Below are positions 24,301-39,300 of a DNA stretch of 62,500 nucleotides, piece by piece; within the stretch, counting starts at the first letter, position 1, and every line of letters begins with the position of its first letter. The stretch spans positions 2,275,001 through 2,337,500 of the forward strand of contig JACVTC010000005.1 of the NCBI GenBank assembly GCA_016946835.1. The letters run 5' to 3'. The stretch comes from Neocallimastix lanati (nom. inval.). Lineage: Eukaryota > Neocallimastigomycota > Neocallimastigomycetes > Neocallimastigales > Neocallimastigaceae. The position numbers were made by a program, and so were the translations under genes. A model generated the notes under the pieces. The model was given only the letters and a program-made list of their open reading frames with translations. It did not search any database and was not told the DNA's origin.

Positions 24301-27300
24301 TGAAACAAGTGAGTAAAAATGAAAAAGAAAAAATCACGATTGGTAAACCACTTTGTAATTGCAAGCTTTTCATCTTGGACCGACACATGAAGTCTGTTCC
24401 AATTGGGGTAGAAGGTGAAATAGTAATTGGAGGATATGGTGTAGGTAAAGGATACCTCCATCGTGATGAATTGACCAAAGAAAAGTTTATTGAATGTCCA
24501 TTCCTTATAAATGAAGAAGAATATGACGAGCACGACCTGGTAATGTACAGAACAGGTGATCTTGGAAAATGGACAGAAGAAGGAGAAATTGAATACTTTG
24601 GTAGAATGGATTATCAAGTAAAGATTAATGGACAGAGAGTAGAATTAGGAGAAATTGAAAGCACAGTAAATGAGATGGACGAGATTGATAATTGTGCAGT
24701 AATCGATAGAGAAAAGATAAATGGTGAAAAATACTTGATATGTTATTACATCAAGAAGTTAGAAGCAAGAGAAATTGAAAGAAAAGATATTAGAGAATAT
24801 TTGAAGAGTAAGCTTCCAAGATATATGATTCCAAACTATTTCAAAGAGATTTTCGAAATTCCAGTTACAAGAAATGGTAAATTAGATAGAAATGCCTTAC
24901 CAGAACCTGTATCTGAAGATTTAATTCTTGATAACTATGAAGCGCCAGAAAGTGAAATAGAAAAATTAGTATGCCAAATCTATGGACAAATATTAAATAT
25001 AGAGAGGGGAAAAATTGGAAAGAATTCTGACTTTTTTGACCTTGGAGGTGATAGTTTGAATGCTATTCGTGTTTCATCATTAATTGAAAAGCGATTAAAC
25101 ATTAAACTTTATATTAAGGATATTCTTTCACATAGCGTTGTTAGAGATCTTAGTGAATACATTGAATTTATTATGAAAAATAACGGTGATAACAACAACG
25201 ATGAACATAAAGTAGATATTATTAAAAAACAAAATAGTAAAGTATTCCCAATCACATCTCAACAACTTGGTGTATATATTGATTGTATTAAGAATCCAGA
25301 AAGTATTATGTATAATATTCCTAGAACATTTGGCTTAAATGAAGAAATCAATATTGAAAAGATTAAAGAAGGTTTTAATAAATTATTTGAAAATCAAGAT
25401 ATTCTTAGAAGTCAATATATTGAAAAAGAAATTGACGGTAAAACTGAGATTTATGGAGTCATTAATGATGAAATTTCAATAACGTTTGAAGAATATTCAT
25501 TTGACAACGTTAATGATTTCGTTAGACCATTTGATTTAAGTAAGGGACCATTAATTCGTGTTGGTTTTATTAAAAATGAAGTATTATTAATTGATATGCA
25601 TCATATCATATCTGATGGTACTACAATGTCTATTATAAGTAAAGAATTGAATGAATTCTACAATGGAAATGGCATTCAAAAATTAGAGGTTCAATTCAGT
25701 GACTATGCTATTTTCATGAATGAAAAGAAGAAGAATGGAGAATATGAGAAACAAATTGAGTTCTATCTTGAAATGTTTGATGAAGAATATGAAGAATTAA
25801 GACTTCCAGAAATCAAAGATAAATTCTATGAAAGTGGAAAAGAAGTTAAGAATGATAATAAAGAAAATATGAATATGAATGAAGAAAATGAAATTGGAAT
25901 GTGTTCATGTCGTATTGGAGAAGAATATTCCAAATGGATTGAAGAATTTAGTAAGAGTAATGGTATTAGTAAAACGGCATTTTTCCTTTCAATTTATGGA
26001 TATGTTCTTTCCAAATATAGTGGACAAGATGTTATCTACAGTTCAATAATGAGGGCCAATAGAAATAATCATTATATTGAAAACATGATTGGTATGTTTG
26101 TTTCAACTCAACCAATTCTTTTGAAATATAATTATGAAAAAGAAGAAGAAAATAATAACAAGAGTTTATTAAATGTCATGAAAGCAAACATGAAAATGTT
26201 AATGGAAATGTATAGTAAGCAAGATATTTCATTTGCAGAAATAAGCAATTCATTAAAGTTGAAAAAGATGAATAATGCATTTATTTATCAACCCAAGGAA
26301 ATTATGCAAAATAGTTATGGTAATTCAATCTTTTCTAAATTAGAAAATAATGAAATTTACAGTATGTATGAAAATCACGATGAATTAAATAATCAAAATA
26401 ATAATACTAAATTTGATATTACTTTTAATGTGATTGAATTGGAAGGAGAATATTTAATTTCAATTGAATATAATTCTAATAAATATGGAGATAAAATAAT
26501 AAAATCAATTATTGATAGTACATTTGAAATGATAAAACATATAAATAAATTTGAAGATCAGATTTATGAAATTGAATACATCCCAGAAGAAGAAAAGGAA
26601 AAATTAATTTACGGATTCAATAGTAATAAATATGAATATGAATTTAATAAATTATATCATGTTGAATTTAGTAGAGTTGCCAAAGAAAATGGAGATAAGA
26701 CAGCTATAGTATTTGAAGATAAAGAAATAAGTTATAAAGAATTAGATGATATGTCTAATTCCTTAGCTCACTATTTGAGAAAGCAAAGTATTGGTAGAGG
26801 AGATATTATACCAATTCTTAGTGAAAGATCGTATTACTATATAGTTGGACTTCTTGGTGTTATGAAATCAGGTGCAGCTTATTTACCAATTGATCCTGAA
26901 TTCCCAAAAGATCGTATTGAATATATGATTAAAGAAGTTGAAAGTAAATTTATTTTGAAATACATTTCTGTTAAAGAAAACCTCCCATCAATTGATATTG
27001 ATGGATTAATTGAATATAATTTAGCTAATCATAATTATAAAGAAAACACTGAAGAAGTTGAAAATGTAAATATTAGTAGTGATTTAGCATATGTAATTTT
27101 CACTTCAGGTACCACAGGTAAACCCAAAGGTACATTAATTACACATAATAATTTAATTAATTATTCCATGTTTAGTCAAACGTCTAATGGCAATAATGAG
27201 GTATATGAGAAAGATTTTAAATGTGTATTAGGAATTTCTAAATTCACATTTGATATGTCAGTTGGAGAAATTCATTTCCCATTGTTAAGAAGCGTTAAAA

Positions 27301-30300
27301 TTGTACTTTGTAATGAAGAAGAATTTAATAATCCCGAAAAAATCGGATTATTAATAAATAAATACAAAATAGAATATATATTTAGTGTTCCATCAAGATT
27401 TGAAAATTATATAGAAAATGAATGCTTCTTAAAATCGATTAAAAATATAAAATATATTTTATTTGGAGGAGAAAAATTAAGTAAAAATACATTGAATGCC
27501 ATTAAAACCAATAGTAGTTCTAAAATAATAAATGGTTATGGACCTACTGAAACTACAGTAATTTGTACATTGAATGAAATTAAAAGAAGAGAAGAGATCA
27601 ATAATAATAGAGATCTATTTATAACAATTGGTAAACCGTTGTGTAATTGTAACATCTATATCTTGGATAAATACAAGAAGCCAGTTCCAATAGGAATAGT
27701 AGGAGAAATTTATATTGGAGGATATGGAGTAGGTAAAGGATATCTTAATCGACCAGAACTGACTAAAGAAACATTTATTGAATGTCCATTTAGTAAGGAT
27801 AAGCAATCTAAAATAATGTATAAAACAGGTGATTTAGGTAAATGGACAGAGGATGGAAAGATTATTTGTTTAGGAAGAATTGATTTCCAAGTTAAGATTA
27901 GAGGACAAAGAATTGAACTTAGTGAAATTGAAAATACAATAAAAGAAATGGAAGGAATTGAAAATTGCGTTGTCATTGACAAAGAAAAATCTTTAGGAAA
28001 CAAATATTTAATTTGTTATTATATAAATAGTATTGGCAGAAATAAATATAATAAAGATAGTAATGATAATATTGATATTATTGATAATAACGGTATTGTT
28101 AATAATGAAAATAAGATAGTAGATATCAATGGAGAAGATATTCGTGAGTATTTAAAGAAAATGTTACCATTGTATATGATTCCTAGTTATTTTAAACGTA
28201 TTTCTGAGTTGCCAACAACAACAAATGGAAAATTAAATAGAAATGCACTTCCAGAACCAAGCAAAGAAGACATGATCAACGAAGTGTATGTTGCCCCAGA
28301 AACCGAAATTGAGAAAATACTTTGTGAAATTTATAGTGAAATTTTTGAAATGGAATACAATGAAATTGGAAGAATGAACGACTTTATTGAATTAGGAGGA
28401 GATAGTTTCAATGCCATTCGTGTTTCTTCAATGATTGAGAAAAGAATGAATCTTAAATTGAATATTAAAGATATTTTGTATTATTCCGTAGTTAGTGATT
28501 TAGGAAAACATATTGAAAGCATTCTTCAAGAAGAAAAGGAAAATGGAAATAGTAGTCATAAGATTGAGAAAATTGAAAAATTAGAAGTAAAAGAATTCCC
28601 GGTGACATCTCAACAACTTGGTGTATACATTGATTCGATTAAAAATATGGACAGTATTATTTATAATATTCCAAGTTCCTTCAAATTGAATAAGAATGTA
28701 AACATCGATAAGATCAAAGAAGGATTTATTAAGTTATTCGAAAAGCAAGATATTCTTAGAAGTCAATATATTGAAAAAGAAATTGATGGTAAAACAGAAA
28801 TATATGGTTTTATTAATGATGAAATTTCATTAACGTTTGAAGAATATACATTTGACAATGTTAATGATTTCGTTAGACCATTTGATTTAAGTAAGGGACC
28901 ATTAATTCGTGTTGGTTTTATTGGAAATGAAGTATTATTAATTGATATGCATCATATCATATCTGATGGTACTACAATGTCAATTATCAGAAATGAATTG
29001 AATGAATTCTACAATGGAAATGGAATTCAAGAATTAGAAGTTCAATTCAGTGACTATGCTATTTTCATGAATGATAAGAAGAAGAAAGGAGAATATGAAA
29101 AGCAAATTGAGTTCTATCGTGAAATGTTTGATGAAGAATATGAAGAATTAAGACTTCCAGAAATCAAAGATAAACTCTATAAAAATGGAAATGACGTTAA
29201 TAATGATAATAATGGAAATATGGACGTGAATGACGAAAATGAAATTGGAATATGTTCATGTCGTATTGGAGAAGAATATTCCAAATGGATTGAAGAATTT
29301 TGTAAAAGTAATGGTATTAGTAAAACGGCATTTTTCCTTTCAATTTATGGATATGTTCTTTCCAAATATAGTGGACAAGATGTCATCTACAGTTCAATGA
29401 TGAGGGCCAATAGAAATAATCATTATATTGAAAACATGATTGGTATGTTTGTTTCAACTCAACCAATTCTTTTAAAATATAATAACGAAAAAGAAGAAGA
29501 AAAAGGTAGAAGTAGTTTATTAAATGTCATGAAAGAAAACATGAATTTATTAATGGAAATGTATAATAAGCAAGACATTTCATTCTCCGAAATAAGCAAT
29601 TCATTAAAGTTGAATAATATGAATAATGCATTTATTTATCAACCAAAGGCAATTATACAAAATAATTATGGTAATACAATCTTTTCTAAATTAGAAAATA
29701 ATGAAATTTACAGTATGTATGAAAATCACGATGAATTAATTAACCAAAATAATAATACTAAATTTGATATTACATTTAATGTGATTGAATTGGAAGGAGA
29801 ATATTTAATTACAATTGAATATAATTCTAATAAATATGGAGATAAAATAATAAAATCAATTATTGATAGTACATTTGAAATGATAAAACATATAAATCAA
29901 TTTGAAGGACCGATTTATGAAATTGAATATATCCCAGAAGAAGAAAAGGAAAAAGTTATTTATGGATTCAATAATAATAAGTATGAATATGAATTCAATA
30001 AATTATATCATGTTGAATTTAGTAGAGTTGCCAAAGAAAATGGAGATAAGACAGCTATAGTATTTGAAGATAAAGAAATAAGTTATAAAGAATTAGATGA
30101 TATGTCTAATTCCTTAGCTCACTATTTGAGAAAGCAAGGTATTGGTAGAGGAGATATTATACCAATTCTTACTGAAAGATCGTATTACTATGTAGTTGGA
30201 CTTCTTGGTGTTATGAAATCAGGTGCAGCTTATTTACCAATTGATCCTGAATTTCCAAAAGAACGAATTGAATATATGATTAATGAAGTTGAAAGTAAAT

Positions 30301-33300
30301 TTATTTTGAAATATATTTCTAGAAAAGAAAATATCACATCAATTGATATTGATGGATTAATTGAATATAATTTAGCTAATCATAATTATAAAGAAAACAC
30401 TGAAGAAGTTGATAATATAAATATTAGTAGTGATTTAGCATATGTAATTTTCACTTCAGGTACCACAGGTAAACCCAAAGGTACATTAATTACACATAAT
30501 AATTTAATTAATTATTCCATGTTTAGTCAAACGTGTAATGGCAATAATGAGGTATATGAGAAAGATTTTAAATGTGTATTAGGAATTTCTAAATTCACAT
30601 TTGATATGTCAGTTGGAGAAATTCATTTCCCATTGTTAAGAAGCGTTAAAATTGTACTTTGTAATGAAGAAGAATTTAATAATCCCGAAAAAATCGGATT
30701 ATTAATAAATAAATACAAAATAGAATATATATTTATTGTTGTATCAAGATTTGAAAATTATATAGAAAATGAATGCTTCTTAAAATCGATTAAAAATATA
30801 AAATATATTTTAATTGGAGGAGAAAAATTAAGTAAAAATGCATTGAATGCCATTAAAAACAATAGTAGTTCTAAAATAATAAATTGTTATGGTCCTACTG
30901 AAACTACAGTAATTTGTACACTGAATAAAATTACTGATAAAGAAAAGAACAACATTAATAAAGATATATTTTTAACAATTGGTAAACCGTTGTGTAATTG
31001 TAACATCTATATCTTGGATAAATACAAGAAGCCAGTCCCAATTGGAATCGAAGGAGAAATATATATTGGAGGATATGGAGTAGGTAAAGGATATCTTAAA
31101 CGACCAGAACTGACCAAAGAAACATTTATTGAATGTCCATTTAGTAAGGATAAGCAATCTAAAATGATGTATAAAACAGGTGATTTAGGTAAATGGACAG
31201 AGGATGGAAAAATTATTTGTTTAGGAAGAATTGATTTCCAGGTTAAGATTAGAGGACAAAGAATTGAACTTAGTGAAATTGAAAATACAATAAAAGAAAT
31301 GGAAGGAATCGAAAATTGCGTTGTCATTGACAAAGAGAAATCATTAGGAAACAAATATTTAATTTGTTATTATATAAGTAGTATTAGTGTAAATAATAAT
31401 AATAATAATAATAATGATATTACTGATAATAATTATAATATTGATAATGAGGGTATTGCTAATACTGAACATATAAAAATAGATATCAATGGAAAAGATA
31501 TTCGTGAGTATTTAAAGAAAAAGTTACCATTGTATATGATTCCTAGTTATTTTAAACGTATTTCTGAGTTGCCAACAACAACAAATGGAAAATTAAATAG
31601 AAATGCACTTCCAGAACCAAGCAAAGAAGACATGATCAACGAAGTGTATGTTGCCCCAGAAACCGAAATTGAGAAAATAATTTGTGAAATTTATAGTGAA
31701 ATTTTTGAAATGGAATACAATGAAATTGGAAGAATGAACGATTTTATTGAATTAGGAGGAGATAGTTTCAATGCCATTCGTGTTTCTTCAATGATAGAAA
31801 AAAGAATGAATCTTAAATTGAATATTAAAGATATTTTGTATTATACTAGAGTTAGTGATTTAGGACAACATATTGAAAACATTCTTCAAGAAGAAAAGGA
31901 AAATGGAAATAGTAGTCATAAGATTGAGAAAATTGAAAAATTAGAAGTAAAAGAATTCCCAGTGACATCTCAACAACTTGGTGTATACATTGATTCTATT
32001 AAAAATATGAACAGTATTATTTATAATGTTCCAAGTTCCTTCAAATTGAATAAGAATGTGAATATCGATAAGATCAAAGAAGGATTTATTAAGTTATTTG
32101 AAAAGCAAGATATTCTTAGAAGTCAATATATTGAAAAAGAAATTGATGGTAAACCAGAAATATATGGTTTTATTAATGATGAAATTTCATTAACGTTTGA
32201 AGAATATACATTTGACAATGTTAATGATTTCGTTAGACCATTTGATTTAAGTAAGGGACCATTAATTCGTGTTGGTTTTATTGGAAATGAAGTATTATTA
32301 ATTGATATGCATCATATCATTTCTGATGGTACTACAATGTCTATTATTAGAAATGAATTGAATGAATTCTATAATGGAAATGGTATTCAAGAATTAGAAG
32401 TTCAATTCAGTGACTATGCTATTTTCATGAATAATAAGAAGAAGAAAGGAGAATATGAAAATCAAATTGAATTCTATCGTGAAATGTTTGATGAAGAATA
32501 TGAAGAATTAAGACTTCCAGAAATCAAAGATAAATTCTATGAAAGTGGAAATGATGTTAATAATGATAATAATGGAAATATGAATATGAATGAAGAAAAT
32601 GAAATTGGAATATGTTCATGTCGTATTGAAGAAAAATATTCTAAATGGATTGAAGAATTTAGTAAGAGAAATGGTATTAGTAAAACGGCATTTTTCCTTT
32701 CAATTTATGGATATGTTCTTTCAAAATACAGTGGACAAAATGTTATTTACAGTTCAATAATGAGGGCCAATAGAAATAATCATTATATTGAAAACATGAT
32801 TGGTATGTTTATTTCAACTCAACCAATTCTTTTGAATTATAACTACGAAAAAGAAGAAGAAAATGATAATAAGAGTTTATTAAATGTCATGAAAGTAAAC
32901 ATGAAAATGTTAATGGAAATGTATAGTAAGCAAGACGTTTCATTTTCCGAATTGATAAAACATCTTAAGTTAAGTAATATGAGCAATTCATTTATTTATC
33001 AACCAAAAAGCATGTTTAAAAATAGTTCCAAAAACGAAATATTTACTGAAAATTATAGTGAATATGATGAATTGTTATTCAAAAAGAATAATGAAAATAA
33101 CGAAATAATTAAACAAAATAACTTTATTAACAAATTTGATATTACTATGAATGTTCATGAAGGAGAGAATGAATTTTTGCTTTATCTTGATTATAATAGC
33201 AAAATATATAATAGTAATGTCATGAAGAGAATTTTAAATAGTATAATTGAAATTATCAAAAATTTAAAAGAATGTAATCACAATATATATGAAATAGAAT

Positions 33301-36300
33301 ATATTCCTAAAGAAGAGAAGACCAGAATTATGAATGAATTTAATTCTAACATTTGTAAGAAGAAAAGTAAAGAATTTTATTATAAACGATTTAAAGAATA
33401 TGCAAAAAAGAATCCAAGAAAGCCAGCGATTATTTTCAACGAAAAGAGTATTTGTTATCAAGAATTAGATGAAATGACGAATTCATTGGCGCATTTATTA
33501 AGGGAAAAGGGAATCAATAGAAATGACATTGTTCCAATGATTTGTGAACGTTCATACTATTACATTGTTGGTACTTTAGCAGTTTCTAAATCAGGAGGAG
33601 CATTTTTACCAATTGATAGAAAATTCCCAATTGAGCGTATTCAATTCATGCTTGAGGATATTCAACCTAAGATTGTTCTTTACTATGGATCAGAAAATAT
33701 TGTTAAAGAAATAAGCGATATGGGATATGAAATGTACGATTTAAGTGAACATGATTATAAAAGAGAAAGAGAAGAAATAGAATCAATTAATGAAGTAGAT
33801 GATACATGCTACGTGTTATTCACCTCAGGTACGACAGGAAAACCAAAGGGAGCATTGATTAGTCATTTTGGTATTTATAACTTTATCCGTAAATTTGAAA
33901 GCGATGGAAAGGATGAGGAAGGTGAAGGACAATTCAGTTTATCTCATGTTATTTTAAGAAAACATGGTATTCAAAGGATGCTTTCTATTGCCAACTTCCC
34001 ATTTGATCTTTCACACATTGAAATTACATTCAGTTTAATTCATGGATTAACGATTATTATGGTAGATGAAGAATTAAGTGAAGACATTTCCTCATTAGCC
34101 AAGTATATAAGTGAGAAGCAAGCTGAATTCATTACTACCACTCCAACGAGATTTAAACTCTTTATGGAAAATCACGAATTCCGACAAGCACTCAGTACCA
34201 TCAAGATGGTAATATTTATAGGAGAAATGTTACCGATAGATTTATGTCATGAAATACGTCAGTACAGTTCCTGTGAAATTTATAACAGTTATGGACCAAC
34301 GGAATGTAGTGTCACCTGTACATTGAAACAAGTGAGTAAAAATGAAAAAGAAAAAATCACGATTGGTAAACCACTTTGTAATTGCAAGCTTTTCATCTTG
34401 GACCGACACATGAAGTCTGTTCCAATTGGGGTAGAAGGTGAAATAGTAATTGGAGGATATGGTGTAGGTAAAGGATACCTCCATCGTGATGAATTGACCA
34501 AAGAAAAGTTTATTGAATGTCCATTCCTTATAAATGAAGAAGAATATGATGAGCATGACCAAGTAATGTATAGAACAGGTGATCTTGGAAAATGGACAGA
34601 AGAAGGAGAAATTGAATACTTTGGTAGAATGGATTATCAAGTAAAGATTAATGGACAGAGAGTAGAATTAGGAGAAATTGAAAGCACAGTAAATGAGATG
34701 GACGAGATTGATAATTGTGCAGTAATCGATAGAGAAAAGATAAATGGTGAAAAATACTTGATATGTTATTACATCAAGAAGTTAGAAGCAAGAGAAATTG
34801 AAAGAAAAGATATTAGAGAATATTTGAAGAATAAACTTCCAAGATATATGATTCCAAATTATTTCAAAGAGATTTTCGAAATTCCAGTTACAAGAAATGG
34901 TAAATTAGATAGAAATGCCTTACCAGAACCTGTATCTGAAGATTTAATTCTTGATAACTATGAAGCGCCAGAAAGTAAAATAGAACAATTAGTATGCCAA
35001 ATCTATGGACAAATATTAAATATAGAGAGGGGAAAAATTGGAAAGAATTCTGACTTTTTTGACCTTGGAGGTGATAGTTTGAATGCTATTCGTGTTTCAT
35101 CATTAATTGAAAAGCGATTAAACATTAAACTTTATATTAAGGATATTCTTTCACATAGCGTTGTTAGAGATCTTAGTGAATACATTGAATTTATTATGAA
35201 AAATAACGGTGATAACAACAACGATGAACATAAAGTAGATATTATTAAAAAACAAAATAGTAAAGTATTCCCAATCACATCTCAACAACTTGGTGTATAT
35301 ATTGATTGTATTAAGAATCCAGAAAGTATTATGTATAATATTCCTAGAACATTTGGCTTAAATGAAGAAATCAATATTGAAAAGATTAAAGAAGGTTTTA
35401 ATAAATTATTTGAAAATCAAGATATTCTTAGAAGTCAATATATTGAAAAAGAAATTGACGGTAAAACTGAGATTTATGGAGTCATTAATGATGAAATTTC
35501 ATTAACGTTTGAAGAATATTCATTTAAAAATATTAATGATTTCGTTAGACCATTTGATTTAAGTAAGGGACCATTAATTCGTGTTGGTTTTATTAAAAAT
35601 GAAGTATTATTAATTGATATGCATCATATCATATCTGATGGTACTACAATGTCTATTATAAGTAAAGAATTGAATGAATTCTACAATGGAAATGGCATTC
35701 AAAAATTAGAGGTTCAATTCAGTGATTATGCTATTTTCATGAATGATAAGAAGAAGAATGGAGAATATGAAAAGCAAATTGAGTTTTATCGTGAAATGTT
35801 TGATGAAGAATATGAAGAATTAAGACTTCCAGAAATCAAAGATAAATTATTTGAAAGTGGAAATATCATTAATAATGATAATAAAGATAATATGAATATG
35901 AATGAAGAAAATGAAATTGGAATGTGTTCATGTGGTATTGGAGAAGAATATTCTAAATGGATTGAAGAATTTAGTAGGAATAATGGTATTAGTAAAACGG
36001 CATTTTTCCTTACAATTTATGGATATGTTCTTTCAAAATACAGTGGACAAAATGTTATTTACAGTTCAATGATGAGTGCCATTAGAAATAATCATTTTAT
36101 TGAAAACATGATTGGTATGTTTGTTTCAACTCAACCAATTCTTTTAAAATATAACTACGAAAAAGAAGAAGAAAAAGGTAGAAGTAGTTTATTAAATGTC
36201 ATGAAAGAAAACATGAATTTATTAATGGAAATATATAATAAACAAAACCTTTCATTCTCGGAAATAAGCAATTCATTAAAATTGAAAAATATGAATAATG

Positions 36301-39300
36301 CATTTATTTATCAACCAAAGGTCATTATGCAAAATAGTTATGGTAATTCAATCTTTTCTAAATTAGAAAATAATGAAATTTACAGTATGTATGAAAATCA
36401 CGATGAATTAATTAATCAAAATAATAATACTAAATTTGATATTACATTTAATGTGATTGAATTGGAAGAAGAATATTTAATTTCAATTGAATATAATTCT
36501 AATAAATATGGAGATAAAATAATAAAATCAATTATTGATAGTACATTTGAAATGATAAAACATATAAATAAATTTGAAGGACCGATTTATGAAATTGAAT
36601 ACATCCCAGAAGAAGAAAAGAAAAAAATCATTTACGGATTCAATAGTAATAAATATGAATATAAATTCAATAAATTATATCATGTTGAATTTAGTAGAGT
36701 TGCCAAAGAAAATGGAGATAAGACAGCTATAGTATTTGAAGATAAAGAAATAAGTTATAAAGAATTAGATGATATGTCTAATTCCTTAGCTCACTATTTG
36801 AGAAAGCAAAGTATTGGTAGAGGAGATATTATACCAATTCTTAGTGAAAGATCGTATTATTATGTAGTTGGACTTCTTGGTGTTATGAAATCAGGTGCAG
36901 CTTATTTACCAATTGATCCTGAATTCCCAAAAGATCGTATTGAATATATGATTAATGAAGTTAAAAGTAAATTTATTTTGAAATATATTTCGAGTAAAAG
37001 TAATAGAACTTTGTTTGATATTGATGGATTAATTGAATATAATTTAGCTGATCACAATTATAAAGAAAACACTGAAGAAGTTGATAATATAAATATTAGT
37101 AGTGATTTAGCATATGTAATTTTCACTTCAGGTACCACAGGTAAACCTAAAGGTACATTAACTACTAATAACAATTTGATTAATTATTGTCTATACGCTC
37201 ATAAAGGAAATGGAATTGATGATATATTTAATAATGAAATTAATTCAATATTAGCTTTCTCAAAATTCACGTTTGATATGTCTATTGATGAAATTCATTA
37301 TTCATTATTAAAAGGAAATAAAATTATATTAACAAATGAAAATGAATTCAATAATCCTGAATTATTGAGTAAATTAATTACAAAATATAATATTAAATCA
37401 TTATGGAGTGTACCATCAAGAATCGAAAATTATGTAAAAAATGATAAATTTAGAAATTCTCTTAAATATATTAAAAAAATATTGTTTGGAGGAGAATCAT
37501 TAAATATTGATCTTATAAATATGATTAGGAAAAATAGTAATGCAATTATTCTTAATGGTTATGGTCCATCCGAAACAACTATTTGTAGTACTATTAAAAT
37601 TTATAATTCAAATTACCAATTCAGTAAAAGCAACAATGAAATAATCACTATAGGTAAACCACTTTGCAACTATTTCATTTATATTTTAGATAAGAATTTA
37701 AAACCTGTTCCAATAGGAATTGAAGGAGAAATATTTATTAGTGGATATGGTATAAGCAAAGGATATCTAAATCGTGAAGAATTAACAAAAGAAAAATTTA
37801 TTTCTTGTCCATATCATTCAGAAAATGATAAACCGGGAATTATGTATAGAACAGGAGATTTAGGTATGTGGACTAGTGATGGAGAAATAATATATATTGG
37901 AAGAAAAGATTTCCAAGTTAAGATTAGAGGTCAAAGAATAGAATTAAAAGAAATTGAAAATACTATTAAAGAAATTAACGGAATTGATTTAGCAGTTGTT
38001 GTTGATAAAATTAACAAAGAAAATGAAAAATATCTTGTGACATACTTTATGAGTAATCATGAAATTGAAAGAAGAAATATTAGGGAATATTTGAAAAATA
38101 AACTCCCAATTTATATGATTCCAAATTATTATATTCGCATTAATGAATTACCAATTTCATCCAATGGAAAATTAAATAAAAAAGCATTACCTGAACCAAC
38201 AAATAATGATTTAATAAAAGAAAAGTATATCTCACCAGAAACGGAAATTGAGAAAATAATTTGTGAAATTTATAGTGAAATTTTTGAAATGGAATATAGT
38301 GAAGTTGGAAAAATGGACGATTTTATTGAATTAGGAGGAGATAGTTTCAATGCCATTCGTGTTTCTTCAATGATTGAGAAAAGAATAAATATTAAGTTGA
38401 ATATTAAAGATATTTTGTATTATACTAGAGTTAGTGATTTAGGACAACATATTGAAAATATTCTTCAAGAAGAAAAGGAAAATGGAAACAGTAGTCATAA
38501 GATTGAGAAAATTGAAAAATTAGAAGTAAAAGAATTTCCAGTGACATCTCAACAACTTGGTGTATACATTGATTCAATTAAAAATATGGACAGTATTATT
38601 TATAATATTCCAAGTTCTTTCAAATTGAATAAGAATATTAATATCAATAAGATCAAAGAAGGATTTATTAAATTATTTGAAAAGCAAGATATTCTTAGAA
38701 GTCAATATATTGAAAAGGAAATTGATGGTAAAACTGAGATTTATGGTATTATTAATGATAAAATTTCATTAAACTTTGAAGAATATACATTTGATAATGT
38801 TAATGATTTCGTTAGACCATTTGAATTAAGTAAGGGACCATTAATTCGTGTTGGTTTTATTAAAAATGAAGTATTATTAATTGATATGCATCATATAATA
38901 TCTGATGGTACTACAATGTCTATTATTAGAAATGAATTGAATGAATTCTACAATGGAAATGGCATTCAAGAATTAGAAGTTCAATTCAGTGACTATGCTA
39001 TTTTCATTAATGATAAAAAGAAGAATGGAGAATATATAAATCAAATTGAATTCTATCGTGAAATGTTTGATGAAGAATATGAAGAATTAAGGCTTCCAGA
39101 AATCAAAGATAAATTCTATGAAAGTGGAAATGATGTTAATAATGATAATAATGGAAATATGAACATAAATGAAGAAAATGAAATTGGAATGTGTTCATGT
39201 CGTATTGGAGAAGAATATTCCAAATGGATTGAAGAATTTTGTAAAAGTAATGGTATTAGTAAAACGGCATTTTTCCTTTCAATTTATGGATATGTTCTTT

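Noticed and set aside
24219-24617. 132-codon antisense frame, repeated at 34242-34640 and 44094-44492
   Set aside because: It lies opposite the gamma A domains of modules 4, 7 and 10 and repeats only because those modules do. Its composition is the reverse of the sense codons and it has no features of its own.
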